A DNA stretch of 64,000 nt from Cephalotrichum gorgonifer (Eukaryota > Ascomycota > Sordariomycetes > Microascales > Microascaceae): the NCBI GenBank assembly GCA_900312665.1, contig ONZQ02000018.1, forward strand, positions 520,264-584,263, in the 5' to 3' direction. Below the pieces are notes generated by a model. That model did no database searches, was not told the origin of the DNA, and saw nothing but the letters and a program-made list of their open reading frames with translations. How positions within the stretch are numbered: position 1 is the stretch's first letter; every line of letters begins with the position of its first letter. Shown in pieces: positions 48,145 through 59,278 of the stretch. The translations under genes were made by a program, and so were the position numbers.

Positions 48145-49410
48145 TTAGGCAGCATCCTCGACATCCTCCAAAGCAGCCGCCCTCTTCGCCGCAGCCCGCT
48201 CCTGCTTCCGCTCGCGGGCAGCCTTGGTCCTGGCACGCTTGGCGTCCATCTCCTCCTCGAGAAGCCTCTCGCGCTGCTTCTCGGCCTTGGCCTTGTGGAT
48301 CTGTGGTTGCGGGCGTTAGTTATGGGGGGTTTTCGCGGGTCTCGTATGTGAGTAGTTGGGGGTTCGCTAGCGCCCTGTGCGATCGTGAGAGGGGGTTCAA
48401 CTTACGTGCTCGACGAGAGCGCGCTTGTGCTTGAAGGTGTTACCCTTGGCGAGGTGGTAGAGCTCGTGGTAGAGGTGCTTGTCGATCTTGCCGCTGGCAC
48501 GGTACTTCACGAGAAGGCGGCGGAGAACACGCTGGCGGCGCATCCAGAGGACCTCGCTGTAGAATTCATCAGTATGAGTCGTGGGGGGAAAGTTGGAACT
48601 CCTAGTGGCACGTTCCCAAGTCGGCCTGGAACTAGAGGTGGACGGTGACCGGAGCGGGCAGACCCCAAGCACGGCATGTCGTGCCAGTGCTCGAAAGATC
48701 AATCCTGCCTCCGAGTTCATCCGTCCACTCTAGCCGTAGACGTCTAGGGAGCGCCCACGATCAAGGGAGAGGCGGAAATGTTTCAAGGGTCGGACATACG
48801 TAGGCATACGGGCGTTGGCAGTACCCTTGCGCTTACCGAAGCCACGGTGGCGACCCTCCCGGCGGGCAAGGTTCAGCTCACGGGCGCGAGACCTCGAGTG
48901 CTGGGTGACGGGCTTGCGGATGATGAGACCATCGGAGACGAGCTTGCGGATGGTCTGGCGGGAGTTGGCGTTGGCGATCTCGCTGACCTCGTTGGGGTCG
49001 AGCCAGATCTTGTTCTGGCCACAGCCGATGACCGACGCGGCCAGGCGCTTCTGGGTTAGGAGGTTGACCCTAATAAATGCCTGGGTTAGCATCTGCTTCT
49101 ATTGCCTCTATACCGTGATCCCCAGCTGGGGGAGAGATTGATCGCTCGAGGTGTCCGTATCCGTTTCGCTCGTCGATCGGTTTTGCTTGTCATGTTTGTC
49201 GAGGTGTACATTCGTACAGGTAGAGGGAGCCATAGTTGGTCTTTGTCGATGTGAATTTTCGAAGGCTCGATATTCGATTTTGTTCATGTCCCACCTGACC
49301 AGCGTGAAATCCGAGTTTGTCCGCCTCCCTCGTCGCACCCTCATGGCGAATATCTCTCCCCCATCAAAAATATCATCAGCAGGGGTGGGATGAAGGACAT
49401 GTTCTTACAT
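48145..49410 (-). CDS. RPL19: 60S ribosomal protein eL19
   Basis: Exons (minus): 49410-49409, 49069-48800, 48556-48406 and 48300-48145 give 192 residues. The start codon is split: exon 1 contributes only AT, before a consensus GTAAGA donor, and exon 2 begins with G (ATG GTC AAC CTC, MVNLLTQKRLAASV). The rest is textbook eL19: CGQNKIWLDPNEVSEIANANSRQ, GFGKRKGTANARMPT, EVLWMRRQRVLRRLLVKYR, and a long basic C-terminal helix ending ALEDVEDAA. Introns 1 and 2 are long (339 and 243 nt), as is usual for fungal ribosomal-protein genes. It is a structural component near the 60S tunnel exit and the eB12 bridge to 40S. Confidence 0.96.
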
Positions 49411-50320
49411 TTTGTTGGGTGCTCTTCAGCAATGGCCTCTGTTGTCGGTGGGAAAGGGTTAGTAAAATAAGGCGAGGAGAAAAGAGAGGGTGGGATTTCA
49501 CACACACACACAAAACGTTCGGATATTGGGAGATTCGGTCGGCGGTGGTGGGAGATGTGGTAATACAATGCCTAAAAACTTGCGGGTCCCGCCTGGCTCA
49601 AGAGTTTGCAAGTTGTGGGCGATTGACGGCTAATCCTGATTGGGGCAGGTGGGGGAGGGCTCTTGCCAGAAGTATGGAGGGGCCCACTTCCGAAGTGTTA
49701 ATCACGTGAGTGGACGTCGACCTCTCGATATGCAGGATAACCCGATTGACGCATAATTCAAAGGCGTTGTATTCCATACACTACTAATACATGGCCAAGC
49801 CTAGGGTGTAGGTGGAAATTGAGGATGGAAGGGACTCACATTCAGCGTCGTCATGGGAAATTACGCTCAGATCCAAGATATTGTGCCCCGTGACTTCGAG
49901 ATAGAAGGTATTCACTAAGCTCGTTCTCCTCGAGAATCATGAGAAATGGTGGGAAATCATGCTCAAATGTAATTTTATATCTACCGTACAAGTGCGGCTA
50001 CCAGAAGACGGTAGCCGTATCAATGCTCTACTCATACCTCACCGGTGCATCTGATCTTCCGTCGGTCTAGCCCTCACCTCCGTCTAAGCCCAAACCACTA
50101 GTCAAGGTCTAAACCCTGGGCAAGAAGCCCCTCCGCCCCTCACCTTTGAGGATTTCGGCTTTGTTCTACGCAGAGCAAAGCTTTTCCAGTCGCTCAGCCC
50201 TCTTCTATAGAACCTTTTCGGCCCAACTCCCACAGTCCCCCTCCCTCAGAGGACATAGCGGGAAATCGTAGGGAGGGGACATAGGCAAGGTCCAGCCCGC
50301 CTCGGGTCGCACCCGTTGAT
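49411..50320. other. Intergenic region, eL19 promoter / OST3 3' end
   Basis: About 0.9 kb. It holds the eL19 promoter and 5' UTR next to 49410 and the OST3 3' UTR near 50320. No gene seen. Confidence 0.65.
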
Positions 50321-51579
50321 TTACATAAAGGGCGGCAGCGAGAAAGGGTATCCCGCGTTCTTGATCCTGAAGATGCTCATCAAGAAGCTGTAGCCCAAGA
50401 ACATCACACCGCCCCACACGAGGACGGATACTTGCTGCATCCGAGCATCAGTCATCCTTGGGACCTTGACGGCAAGGGCGATAGTGCAGAAGGACATCAC
50501 GCCGTCTACGAGTTGTCAGTAACAGCCAAAGATGCGGAGAGGCGAGAGCCTCGAGGGATAAACTTACACAAAGCCGCGATGATTTGCGTTTCGATGCCCA
50601 ACTGGCTCTGGAATTGGGGGGCGAAGTACTGGATATTTCCCTTTTTGTCTCCAGTGACGTATGGGACCTTCCTGATATGGTTGAACATGTGGCCGCTCGT
50701 GAAGAGGATGATAGCGATGAGGGTCACTGCGGCCCATAGGTTTCGGTTTTGGATGACGGGTAAAATGAAGCGGAACGACGTAATAACGGCGGTCAAGACA
50801 ACTAGTCCGATGACCGGGGTGAGGATCACCTTCGTCCAGTTGATAGGCCTCTTTACCGGGGGGTGAGGGCGGTCGGGTATGTGGCGCGCCAACCAAGTGT
50901 GAATCTGCTCAGCCGTTTGCGGACTATGGGGTTGAGTCAGTATTACCTAGAATAGGGGCACAGAGAGTAGGGACGGGGATGCATATGGGGGTAGAGATGG
51001 GGGTCACATACCCGTTGGTAAAGTCGTAACGGATCGGGTCCGGGTTAGATACAGCGTGCGGACCGGACGTAGGCTTGAAGTGGAGTAAGACGGGGGCTGT
51101 TTGGAGTCCCAGCTATAGTTGATACGAACTGCGGTTAACGGAGTGTTTCCCAAACTCATACCAGCTGACTCGCGAGCCAGGTGGGGCCCGTGGACTCGCG
51201 CTGCCAGGGCATTTCAGGCTGGACATACCGATATGAAGGTGTCTCTACCTTCCTTTATATCGAGGGTGCCAAACAGCACGCGGGACTCGGCCTTCTTATC
51301 CCCCTTGATCCAGCTGTTGACGAGCATGTCCCACTCCGGCTGGAAGTCCCGGCACATCTGGCAGCCGTAGCGGGGGTCCATGGCCGTTAGGAGGACCGTA
51401 ACGTCATAGTCGCGAGGCGCAGACGTGATGGTTTTGTAGGAGATGTCGGTGAGCTTCAGGGGCGCTGACGACAGCGACTTCGCGTGGAAATCATTGAAGC
51501 GCTCTTCCGGCGACTTCTTTGCGGCAAGAGCGCCGGCAACCAAAACGGTCGCCGACAGGAGAGTTTTAAACCAGCGCAT
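50321..51579 (-). CDS. OST3: Oligosaccharyltransferase subunit OST3/OST6
   Basis: Exons (minus): 51579-51229, 51112-51012, 50923-50568 and 50505-50321 give 330 residues. A signal peptide (MRWFKTLLSATVLVAGALA) is followed by a lumenal thioredoxin-like domain with the redox motif C73-Q-M-C76 (DPRYGCQMCRDF). Four C-terminal membrane segments follow, starting WTKVILTPVIGLVVLTAVITS, then LWAAVTLIAIILFTSG, the stretch around YGVMSFCTIALAV (joined across exons 3-4) and VLVWGGVMFLGYSFLMSIF. It belongs to the OST complex in the ER membrane, where the oxidoreductase domain keeps acceptor proteins accessible for N-glycosylation. Whether it is the Ost3 or Ost6 form cannot be told; most filamentous fungi have one. 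Confidence 0.95.
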
Positions 51580-52390
51580 TGTCCGGAATCGGTGCCTTTG
51601 TGTGTATCCTTCTCCTCGCTATGTGAGCTAGCAGGTCGTGCTATCCACCATCCAGATCGGTACAGCTCGGATCGATCAACAAGGTCCAGGCCTAGTGGGA
51701 TTAACAAGGCAATTTAGTTAGCGGCTGATATTCTTGGAGGGTGGAGGTGGGAGTCAATTGACAGAAGGGGCAAGCTTACTGTGTGGTGGGAACTGGAGAG
51801 TGTTTCAGTTCCTTGTACATTCACGAACAAGGAATCATTCCATGCGTCGTGGTGTTGCTGCGCAGAAGCTCGAAGCTCACCTCACTTCAAGCAGGACACG
51901 GTTAGAGCGACGTCTTGGAAAGTGGCCTTTTCTCCACTGTGGATTCGCTGGATGGAGCTATCCGTCGCCTCAAGGTACATTGTACAAGGTACCAGCGAAA
52001 CACTGGAGCAGGGGTTGTATATCTACCGACGCTTACCCGGATCACCACCCTGAGACATGGAGTGGTGGTGCGTGCTACACGCACTAATCCCATTCCGGAA
52101 GTCTGTTTACTCTCATCCTCGCCCTACCTCCGACCATCTCCCCTCCTCCACTGCGTCCTGTTATTAGAGCTTAGGAATCAATATCAACTCCTCCACCACG
52201 AACTGGCAAGTCAACCCCCACAGAGACGACCTTTCACTTCCAAACACCACGACGAGAATACGAATCCCACCTTCGCCCACTACCTGGCTTCTACATAACA
52301 TTTACCTTTCTTCGGAAGGTAGTCGAGTGTTGTTTCGACGCGTTTCGTTGGTAGCAGGGCCAGTTCACATCCACACAAGAATACCAAGCC
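51580..52390. other. Divergent intergenic region, OST3 / coiled-coil gene
   Basis: About 0.8 kb of shared promoter space between two divergent starts. No gene seen; the pyrimidine-rich stretch at 52100-52320 looks like the leader of the coiled-coil gene. Confidence 0.65.
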
Positions 52391-54254
52391 ATGGATTCGT
52401 CAACGGCAAGCCTCCCTCCTCTTGGATCCTAACCTTCAATTCAATTCCTATTAACACAGTGGGTCCGCACAGAAGAGGCAGGCCAGGATACACGAGTTGG
52501 AGCTCAAGCACGAGAATGCCATCCACCAGACCACACAAGTCTCCAGGGACGAAGAATCCCGGCGGCTCAGGCTCCGGTCACATCTGCTCAGGGATGGGCA
52601 GGACAAGCTCCAACAGCAATTGGGCGAGAAGAACGAGCAGCTCATCTCCATGACTGCCGACTATCATCAAGTCAAGAACGACCTCCAAGCCGCCATGGAA
52701 ACCATACGGAAGCAGGAAACCCAGATCAAGTCTCAGGCTCGAGACTTTACTCATCTACAGGTATGCCTCCACTAATCGAATGATTAGAATAGCAAGCGTA
52801 TTTCTGCTTCTTCCGTTGCAATGTTCCTAACTCGTCCCGCGCTGCAGACAGAACTAAAATCTCTCGAATCGGTCTCCCAAGACTCGGCGAAACTTCTGGC
52901 GGAGAAGCTCGCCGTTACCCGAGAACTCAACGTCCTCAAACCCGAACTCGAACACTTCAAGTCGCAGCTCTCCCACCAGCAGTCCGTCGTCGCCGAGAAG
53001 CTCGCGCTGGAACGCCAGCTCAACTCCCTCGAGGTGGAACTGGAGGCCGTGAAGCGCTCGAAACAGCGGGCCCAGCGGGATGAAAAGGACGAGAGGGATG
53101 AGCTACGCGCCCGCGTGGAAGACCTCGAGAAGAAGCTGGAGGCCGAGAAGAAGGACAAGGACCGCGTGCGAAAGGACGGCGAGCGAAGCCTGGCCGAGGC
53201 CACCGCGCAGAACGAGATGCTCGAGGAGAGGCTCGGGACGATGAAGATGAAGCTACGCCAGACGAGGGAGGAGCTGAAGAAGTGCCAGGCCGAACTCAGC
53301 GAGGCGTCGATGACCGCTGCTGACGTCTCGGAGAGGTCGATGACGTTGCCCGCCGCTCGCAAGCAGACAATGAAGCGGAAGGCTGAGGTGGCCACGACGG
53401 CAATCTCCATCGAGACGCCCCACGCGGACGACAAGCAGGTGAAGCGAGCGCTTAAGAAGCGCGCCCTGGATGCCACACAGGCGAATGTGGGAGAGAAGTC
53501 AACATTCTCGATCACTCCGTTCCTGAACCGCAGCAAGGGTGTCGATGAATCACTCGAGGAAGATGACGTGGACCAGAGCTACATACCTAACAATAAAGCC
53601 GAGCCCGCTGCGGTCGTGGAGGAGGCGTCTCCTGAGCCCGTCGCCGACGCGGTCGTGGAGTCGACGACTTCGAAGCCTGCGGCCAAGCCGAAGGGTCGTC
53701 CGAGGAAGGTGCTAGGGGAGATCTCGACGGCCAAGACCGCCAACGCCACGAAGCGCCCGCAGGGTGCGAAGGCGGACGAGAAGACAGCGGCCCCCAAGGT
53801 CAGCTCCGGCCTAGAGAACGTGGCAGGAGAGGCCGCCAAGGACGTGGAAAACCAGTCCGTCCCCGCCGCCCCCGTTGAAAAGGAGTCCTCGAAGGAGCCG
53901 GAGGAGATGGCGGAGAAGCCAAAGGTCGCCAAGAGGGCGCCAATCCGGAAACTCAAGACTGCGAAGCAGCCTGCCGCCGCCGCTGCCGCCGCCGAAGACC
54001 ACGACGTTGCGGAGCCCGAGCAGAAGAAGAAGAAGCGCAAGCTTGTCGGTGGTCCTAACAAGACCCTGTTCGACGAGGACGATGCCGGCGTGGCACTGAA
54101 GCCGGCACCCATGACCAAGGTCTCTCTCGGGCCGAGGAGGCTGGGGGCCGCGGGTCCGGCTCTGGCGGCCGTGAAGAGGGATGCGTTTGGGGCAGCGACG
54201 TTTTCGCCGCTGAAGAAGCATAGGAGGGGCGTTAATGCTAGTTTCCTGGCTTAG
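52391..54254 (+). CDS. Unrecognised fungal coiled-coil protein with AT-hook-like motif
   Basis: Exons 52391-52398, 52460-52760 and 52848-54254 give 571 residues. Exon 1 is only 8 nt (ATGGATTC) with a weak GTCAAC donor; it is favoured because it supplies the right phase and a typical 61-nt intron with a CTAAC branch site. Residues about 5-265 are a long, charged heptad-rich coiled coil. A conserved-looking STFSITPFLNR lies near residues 321-331. An Ala/Glu/Lys/Pro-rich region includes the AT-hook-like KPKGRPRK (about 383-390). The C-terminal block has NKTLFDEDD, SLGPRRLG and ATFSPLKKHRRG, ending NASFLA. These conserved-looking tails plus the coiled coil suggest a chromatin, kinetochore or spindle protein, but I cannot name the family. 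Confidence 0.75.
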
Positions 54255-54619
54255 CTTTCGAAAGAGTTGGGAGAGGTGCGGAGAGGGGCGAGGATGTGTA
54301 TTCTGGGGGAGCATTGGGAGATTGCATTGGGTCAAACGGGTGGTGTTTGGAGTTCGGTTTTGGATGGTGTTCTTGTAGGATTTTAAGTGGGCTTGGGGTG
54401 TAATGGATTTGGCATTTCTATCGTTATTTGATCATTCTTCCCAAGGTCTATCGACGCTGTCAAGACGTGGAAGCTGACGAATACCTCCTCCTGACAGCAC
54501 AGCTGGGGGAGGGAAGGTGCAAGCTTTGATCATGCCAGGCTGCAATGAGGGTGGGTATTGACTACTCGTACGCTTCCAGCGTCCCGAGCAAGAGCCTAGA
54601 TGCATCTATTCCGCTGCGT
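54255..54619. other. Convergent intergenic region
   Basis: About 0.37 kb between facing stop codons of the coiled-coil and DUF7730-like genes; 3' UTR sequence and a TACTCGTAC at 54563-54571. Confidence 0.7.
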
Positions 54620-55973
54620 TTAATACGGCTCCCAGTCATTTGGCCAGCCGGACCCAAAACAGGGCGTTGGCTCGCCGAAGTCATCTTCGATTCCATCAAC
54701 CATCCAGAAGCCCCTCTCCGAGTTAAGTTCCTTGGCCGTCTTCTCCGTGGCCGTGCCAGGGCCCATGCATAGAGATAGAGGTCTCCAGGCGGACTGCCAG
54801 TAATTATCACCAGGGAAGGGGAATTTCAGGCCTCGCCGAAGCGCGTCGGGCTGCAGCTCCCACATCTTCTTGTGTCCCATCGACAGCACACACTCGTCTA
54901 ACTGGTCCAGCTGTAGCATCATCTCCCTGATGCGAGGGAACATGTCTCTCTCGTACCATCCGACACGGTACGTGACGTTCCTGATGTACGGGAACCACTC
55001 GCCGCATGGGCTGATATGGATCTTGCGGAGGTTCGGGAAGGATACCGGAACCGCGCGTAGCATGGTATCGAAGCCCTCCTTGTTAGAAGTCTGTCCTCTG
55101 GGGGGATTGTCCGCATGGAACCAATAAGTTATCTCGACCATCTTAATGGATGCTAGCCGCTGGGGTGGTAGTAGGTCAGGAAGCCGACGGATCAACTCAG
55201 GGTCGGACAGGTGGATCGTGTTCGTGCTGTAGAGCACCTCGATACCTTCGGTATATCTACATCTCAGAGTCAGTTCGTCGAGGGAACTTCCCCATCTGGA
55301 TGGAAGTGGCAAAAAAGGAGCAGACAAAGAAGAAGAGAAAAAGTGGTACAAGATCTACGCACGCTTGTCGACATGTCAGCAGCCACCCCATGATGCCGAT
55401 GAAGCACTTTCCAGGACTTTCCCCAGGCCAATGTGGACAAGAGACGCGGGGCGTTTTTCTTAGGCAGCTATCGTAACATGGGTCCTCGAGCCTATCCCTC
55501 TCGCCATCTCGCCAAAACATGCGCTCAGACCTGCGATGGCACACGGAGCCGCGCCACGCCCACTCCTTGTGCTTCTTCTTGTCTACCACGAACGGCGATA
55601 GAAAGAGGCCGTCATCCTCGTCCGAGTAGCGGGTGTAGCCGCAGTGGTACTTTTCGAGCTCGAGCTCGGCGAGCTTTTTTCTGCCAAAGGGAACCTTGGG
55701 GTGGTCAAAGACGAGATCCATGTGCAGGATGCGGTCCCCGAAAGCCTCGACAAGGATCGCGCGGCGGATCTCGTAGGGGAGGCGCTGGAAGAGGGCGCTG
55801 CTGCTGGTTGCTAGCGGGGTGGATATCACAAGGGACTCATGGGAGGGCGACGGCGTAAGGAGTCGGGGCCGAGGGGACGGGAGGGTGGGATAGACGTCCG
55901 GGGACTGCCTGGGTGCCTCGGGCGTCTTGGGTGCCGTGGCTTTGCGAATCCATTTCTTCAGTCGCTTTGACAT
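54620..55973 (-). CDS. DUF7730-like fungal protein
   Basis: Exons (minus) 55973-55363 and 55256-54620 give 415 residues. The start MSKRLKKWIRKA is basic. A Pro/Ser-rich stretch follows, then LFQRLPYEIRRAILVEAFGDRILHMDL (about 62-88), the F-box-like entry seen in the large ascomycete family annotated DUF7730. The splice joins LLTCRQA to YTEGIEVLYSTNTIHL, the most conserved part of that family (CRQIYxEAixLLYSTNTF type). The remainder is a Leu/Trp-rich region without catalytic motifs. The molecular role of the family is unknown; such genes are expanded in ascomycetes. Confidence 0.82.
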
Positions 55974-57198
55974 GGTGGATCGGTTGTGTACGAGCAGCTG
56001 TAAAGAGCTCGAACGGAGGACCAAGAGCGGAGAGGTAGATGGAGAGTAGAGGAAGAAGCCCAAGGAGAAGGGACGAAGGAGAAGAGCCTCTGAAACTCCC
56101 GCCAGGACAGCAGCCGCCAATCTTGTCGCGTAAGTCCACAAGATACGAGTACGGGTATGTGCAAAGTAATGGTGCCCTAAATGCGGTGGAAAGGAGACGA
56201 GGTTGGCGATGTACTTGTATTCTTGTCCTTCCCCAGTCCGCATGACGGGTGCTCTGAGCTGCAGCAGCGGTCGTCCTGTTAAGGTTTAGCTGCAAGTAGA
56301 TTGGCCCGATCTGGCCCGAACGCCCGCGATCATGTTGGTGTGCATTTTAAACACAGGGCCACCTGAAGCTGTTGGCGGGGAAAATACTACATGTACTAAT
56401 AATATACACCCCATGCCAAATGCAGTCGTAATAACCCCCGCTGCCAATAATCTCAGAAGCAAATCAAGCTCCAAAAACAAGCCCTACATATGAAGGACTT
56501 ACGGTATCAGCCTTCCGTCTGTCTCTGTGTAGGATTCTTGCTCGTATCTTGGGATAGTAGACATATCCGAGCATATGTGAGGCGGGTATGCGAGAGGGCC
56601 TATGGATCCGGGCCAAGTTGTTGTTAAGCGCGTGTACGGGGGAAATGGTAGCTATTGTATACTTGTGCCCATCATGGCATCAGGAAGGCGACTAGATGTC
56701 CGACGAGGACCATCGCCTGTGCCGCATCCGGTACATTAGGTGTCGTCGGAAAGGGTGGGGCCGCCATAATAAACGCACGTGATTATTATTGGTAGAAGCT
56801 CCAGCAATCGTCTAGCAGCGAAATGGATATGGAGGTATCAGACAGAGCTCGCACTGTACGCGGCAAAACTCGACCTGGAGACCTCACCTCATACTTCCTT
56901 CACTTACAGTACAGACCAAAGAGATCACCTCACAACCTGAGCACCTTTCAGGGTCTCCCTTCTCATCCCGAGCGTCACTCCGAACCTTACGGCCATAGAC
57001 GACGCATATTCAAAGACTTCATAACATGCCGCTGTCATAATACCCACCAGCCTCTCTCCTTTTTTTGGTTTCTCTGTTTGAAGAAGCGCTCATTGCATGG
57101 GAAGAGCTAAGAGCGTCGAATCGCTCCAGTTCACCCTATTTGTTTTTTTTTTGTTTTCCTACTTCGTTTCTTCTCATACACCTTTCTTCACAGTCACA
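55974..57198. other. Divergent intergenic region, DUF7730-like / MRM2
   Basis: About 1.2 kb between divergent starts. Frames here are short. TACGAGTACGGGTA at 56144-56157 belongs to the dispersed motif. A poly-T tract near 57145-57155 lies in the MRM2 leader. Confidence 0.65.
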
Positions 57199-58927
57199 AT
57201 GGCTTCCCTTTGCAGGATAACGCGGAGGATATCCCCCTTCCACATCCCGTTGGGGATTGTGACCGGGATGGAATGTCGTGTGCAATCGTTGGCGCCTCAG
57301 ACAAGGTGCGCGTCGTCGGCGGCGTCGACAAGGTGGAAGACTCGCCAAGGGAACGACCCTTACACCCGGGAGGCGAAGCTACAGGGTCTGAAAAGCAGGG
57401 CAGCGTTCAAGCTCCTAGAGGTACGTCTGGCCTCTTACGCTCTCATGGCGTTTCGTCTCCTCTCTCCCTCCCTCCTTGGCCCTCTCACTTCTCCTGGTCA
57501 CTGCTTATGTTTTATCGTCCGTGATGACGCATACCTCTACCGTACTTATTTAAGGAGGTTGTTATTGTGATTTGGGAACGGTTACTAATTGAACCCTGGA
57601 ATTGTGTAGATGGACGCAAAGTACAGGCTTTTCAAAAAGGGGCAGATCGTGGTTGACCTGGCACGTATATCCCCTTTATTATCACCTACCCCCCTCGGCA
57701 AACATAGGCCCCCGGGCTAACGAAAGGCCCTTCTTTCTTCTCCCCAACAGGGCTTCGCCCCTGGCAGCTGGTCCCAGGTCGCCCTTGAGCGCACCGGTCC
57801 CTACAACCACGTCCTCGGCATCGACATCCTTCCCGCGCAGCCCCCGCGCGGCGTCTCCTCCGTCCAGGGCAACTTCCTCTCCCCCGCGGTGCGGGCCATC
57901 GTCAAGGAGTCCCTGCGCGAGACCCACGCCCGCATGAAGGAGGCCGACAGGGCCCGTCGCGTGAAGAAGGCGCCCCCGGCGCCAAAGGGCGCAGCGGCGG
58001 CCGCCTCCAGACCGGAGGATGTTAGCGCGGCGGAGGAGGCGGAGACGACCCCCTCGGCAGCGTCAGACGTCGCTGCCGAGTCGGGGGTCGTCGAGCTAGC
58101 GGACGTGGGAGGCAGGAAGGAGGAGGTCGTCAGGACGATGAGCTATATCGATATGGAGAAGCGCGAAACGAAGAGTGTCGTGGAAGACGCTAAGCTCGAC
58201 GACAGAGTAGTGGATGTATGTCCAGCCCTCCCCTTCCCTATTCTACATCATCCCCCTTTCTGCGCATCCTCCCCCTTCTCACAGGGCCAAGTCCTCAAAA
58301 CTAACACGGTATCTCAGGTCGTCATCAGCGACATGTCAGCACCTTGGCTCCCCCCCCCCTGATTTCCGCAAGGCCGGAATGAGTAATGCCTACCTTAGGA
58401 TGATGAACACGAGCGGAATAAGCTTCCGGGACCACGCCGGCAGCATGGTGAGCTGAGAACCCCCCCCCCCCCCCCCCGGTCCTTATCGACACAAAGATCA
58501 AATCCCCAGGCGTAGACCAATCGTTAACCAAAACAATCCTCGTACCAAAAACAGGACCTCTGCACCGCCGCCCTTACCTTCGCCTGCGAGACCCTCCGGC
58601 CCGGCGGGAACTTCGTCTGCAAGTTCTACCAGGGCGCCGAGGACAAGAACTTCGAGAGGAGGCTGAACACCGTCTTTTCAAGGGTCTACCGCGTGAAACC
58701 CGATTCCTCACGGAAGGTAAGCCCCCCCTTTGGTTTCCTCCCCTTCTCTATACTCCCCTTACCCCCCCCCCCCCCCAGAAGTAGAGAGGGTGATCCACGG
58801 GAGTACGAGCCAGCAAGAAAACGAACGCGCGCCCCCTTCGCTTTGCTAATATCGCCGTCCGTCCCCATAGGAATCCAAGGAGGCGTACTTTGTAGCAATA
58901 GGGCGGAACAAGAATCCCCTCTCGTAA
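57199..58927 (+). CDS. MRM2: Mitochondrial 21S rRNA 2'-O-methyltransferase (FtsJ family), frameshifted
   Basis: Exons 57199-57420, 57610-57660, 57751-58215, 58318-58447, 58556-58717 and 58871-58927 give about 361 residues if one base is discounted. The Arg/Ser-rich N-terminus looks like a mitochondrial presequence. The FtsJ landmarks are in order: SRAAFKLLE (K), VVDLGFAPGSWSQVALERTGPYNHVLGIDILP (SAM site), VVISDMSAPW (D), DLCTAALTF...GGNFVCKFYQG (K) and RVKPDSSRKESKEAYFVAIG (E). Together these supply the K-D-K-E tetrad. It methylates the ribose of one U in the large mitochondrial rRNA. Intron 2 (57661-57750) must begin with GC (CTG|GCACGT) to keep VVDLGFAPG. Exon 4 has a frameshift at a C10 run (58350-58359): reading straight on gives TGA at 58360, whereas the conserved RKAGMSNAYLRMMNTSGISFRDHAGSM continues in another frame. 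Confidence 0.9.
58460..58478 (+). repeat. Homopolymer C19 in MRM2 intron 4
   Basis: Nineteen consecutive C, starting 12 nt after the MRM2 intron-4 donor at 58448. Sense-strand poly-C. Confidence 0.85.
58762..58776 (+). repeat. Homopolymer C15 in MRM2 intron 5
   Basis: Fifteen consecutive C about 44 nt after the intron-5 donor at 58718. Sense-strand poly-C. Confidence 0.85.
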
Positions 58928-59278
58928 TATGTAATAATAAATGAATGAATACGGGAAATGCAAATTCGCTAGTTTCTTGTAATTGTCTTTATTTTTTTTA
59001 CTCCGCCTCCCCACCGAACATCCCCCCCGGCCTGCCCCTGTGCATCGTTCTTTCTTTTTGTCCTCATTGTGTCATTTGCCTATTTACGCCTCAAAACATG
59101 CCTAGAACCGAAGAGAAAGTCGTCGTAATTTTTGGCAATCCGGGACAACCCAAACAAACGGGTATAAACCGAATACGAAAAAAGAGAAATTTCTTGTAGA
59201 CGGCGGCCCAGAAGAGAAGAGAGACATGAAATAAACCATTCCCAGCGCAGACCGCCGCCGCCATAAGGGGCGAGACCC
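58928..59278. other. Convergent intergenic region, MRM2 / eL18
   Basis: About 0.35 kb between facing stops; AT-rich 3' UTR sequence. Nothing else seen. Confidence 0.7.

Noticed and set aside
49070..49408. Possible C/D snoRNA in the first eL19 intron (TGATGAT present)
   Set aside because: A C-box-like TGATGA occurs, but no CTGA box at a fitting distance and no flanking stem were found.
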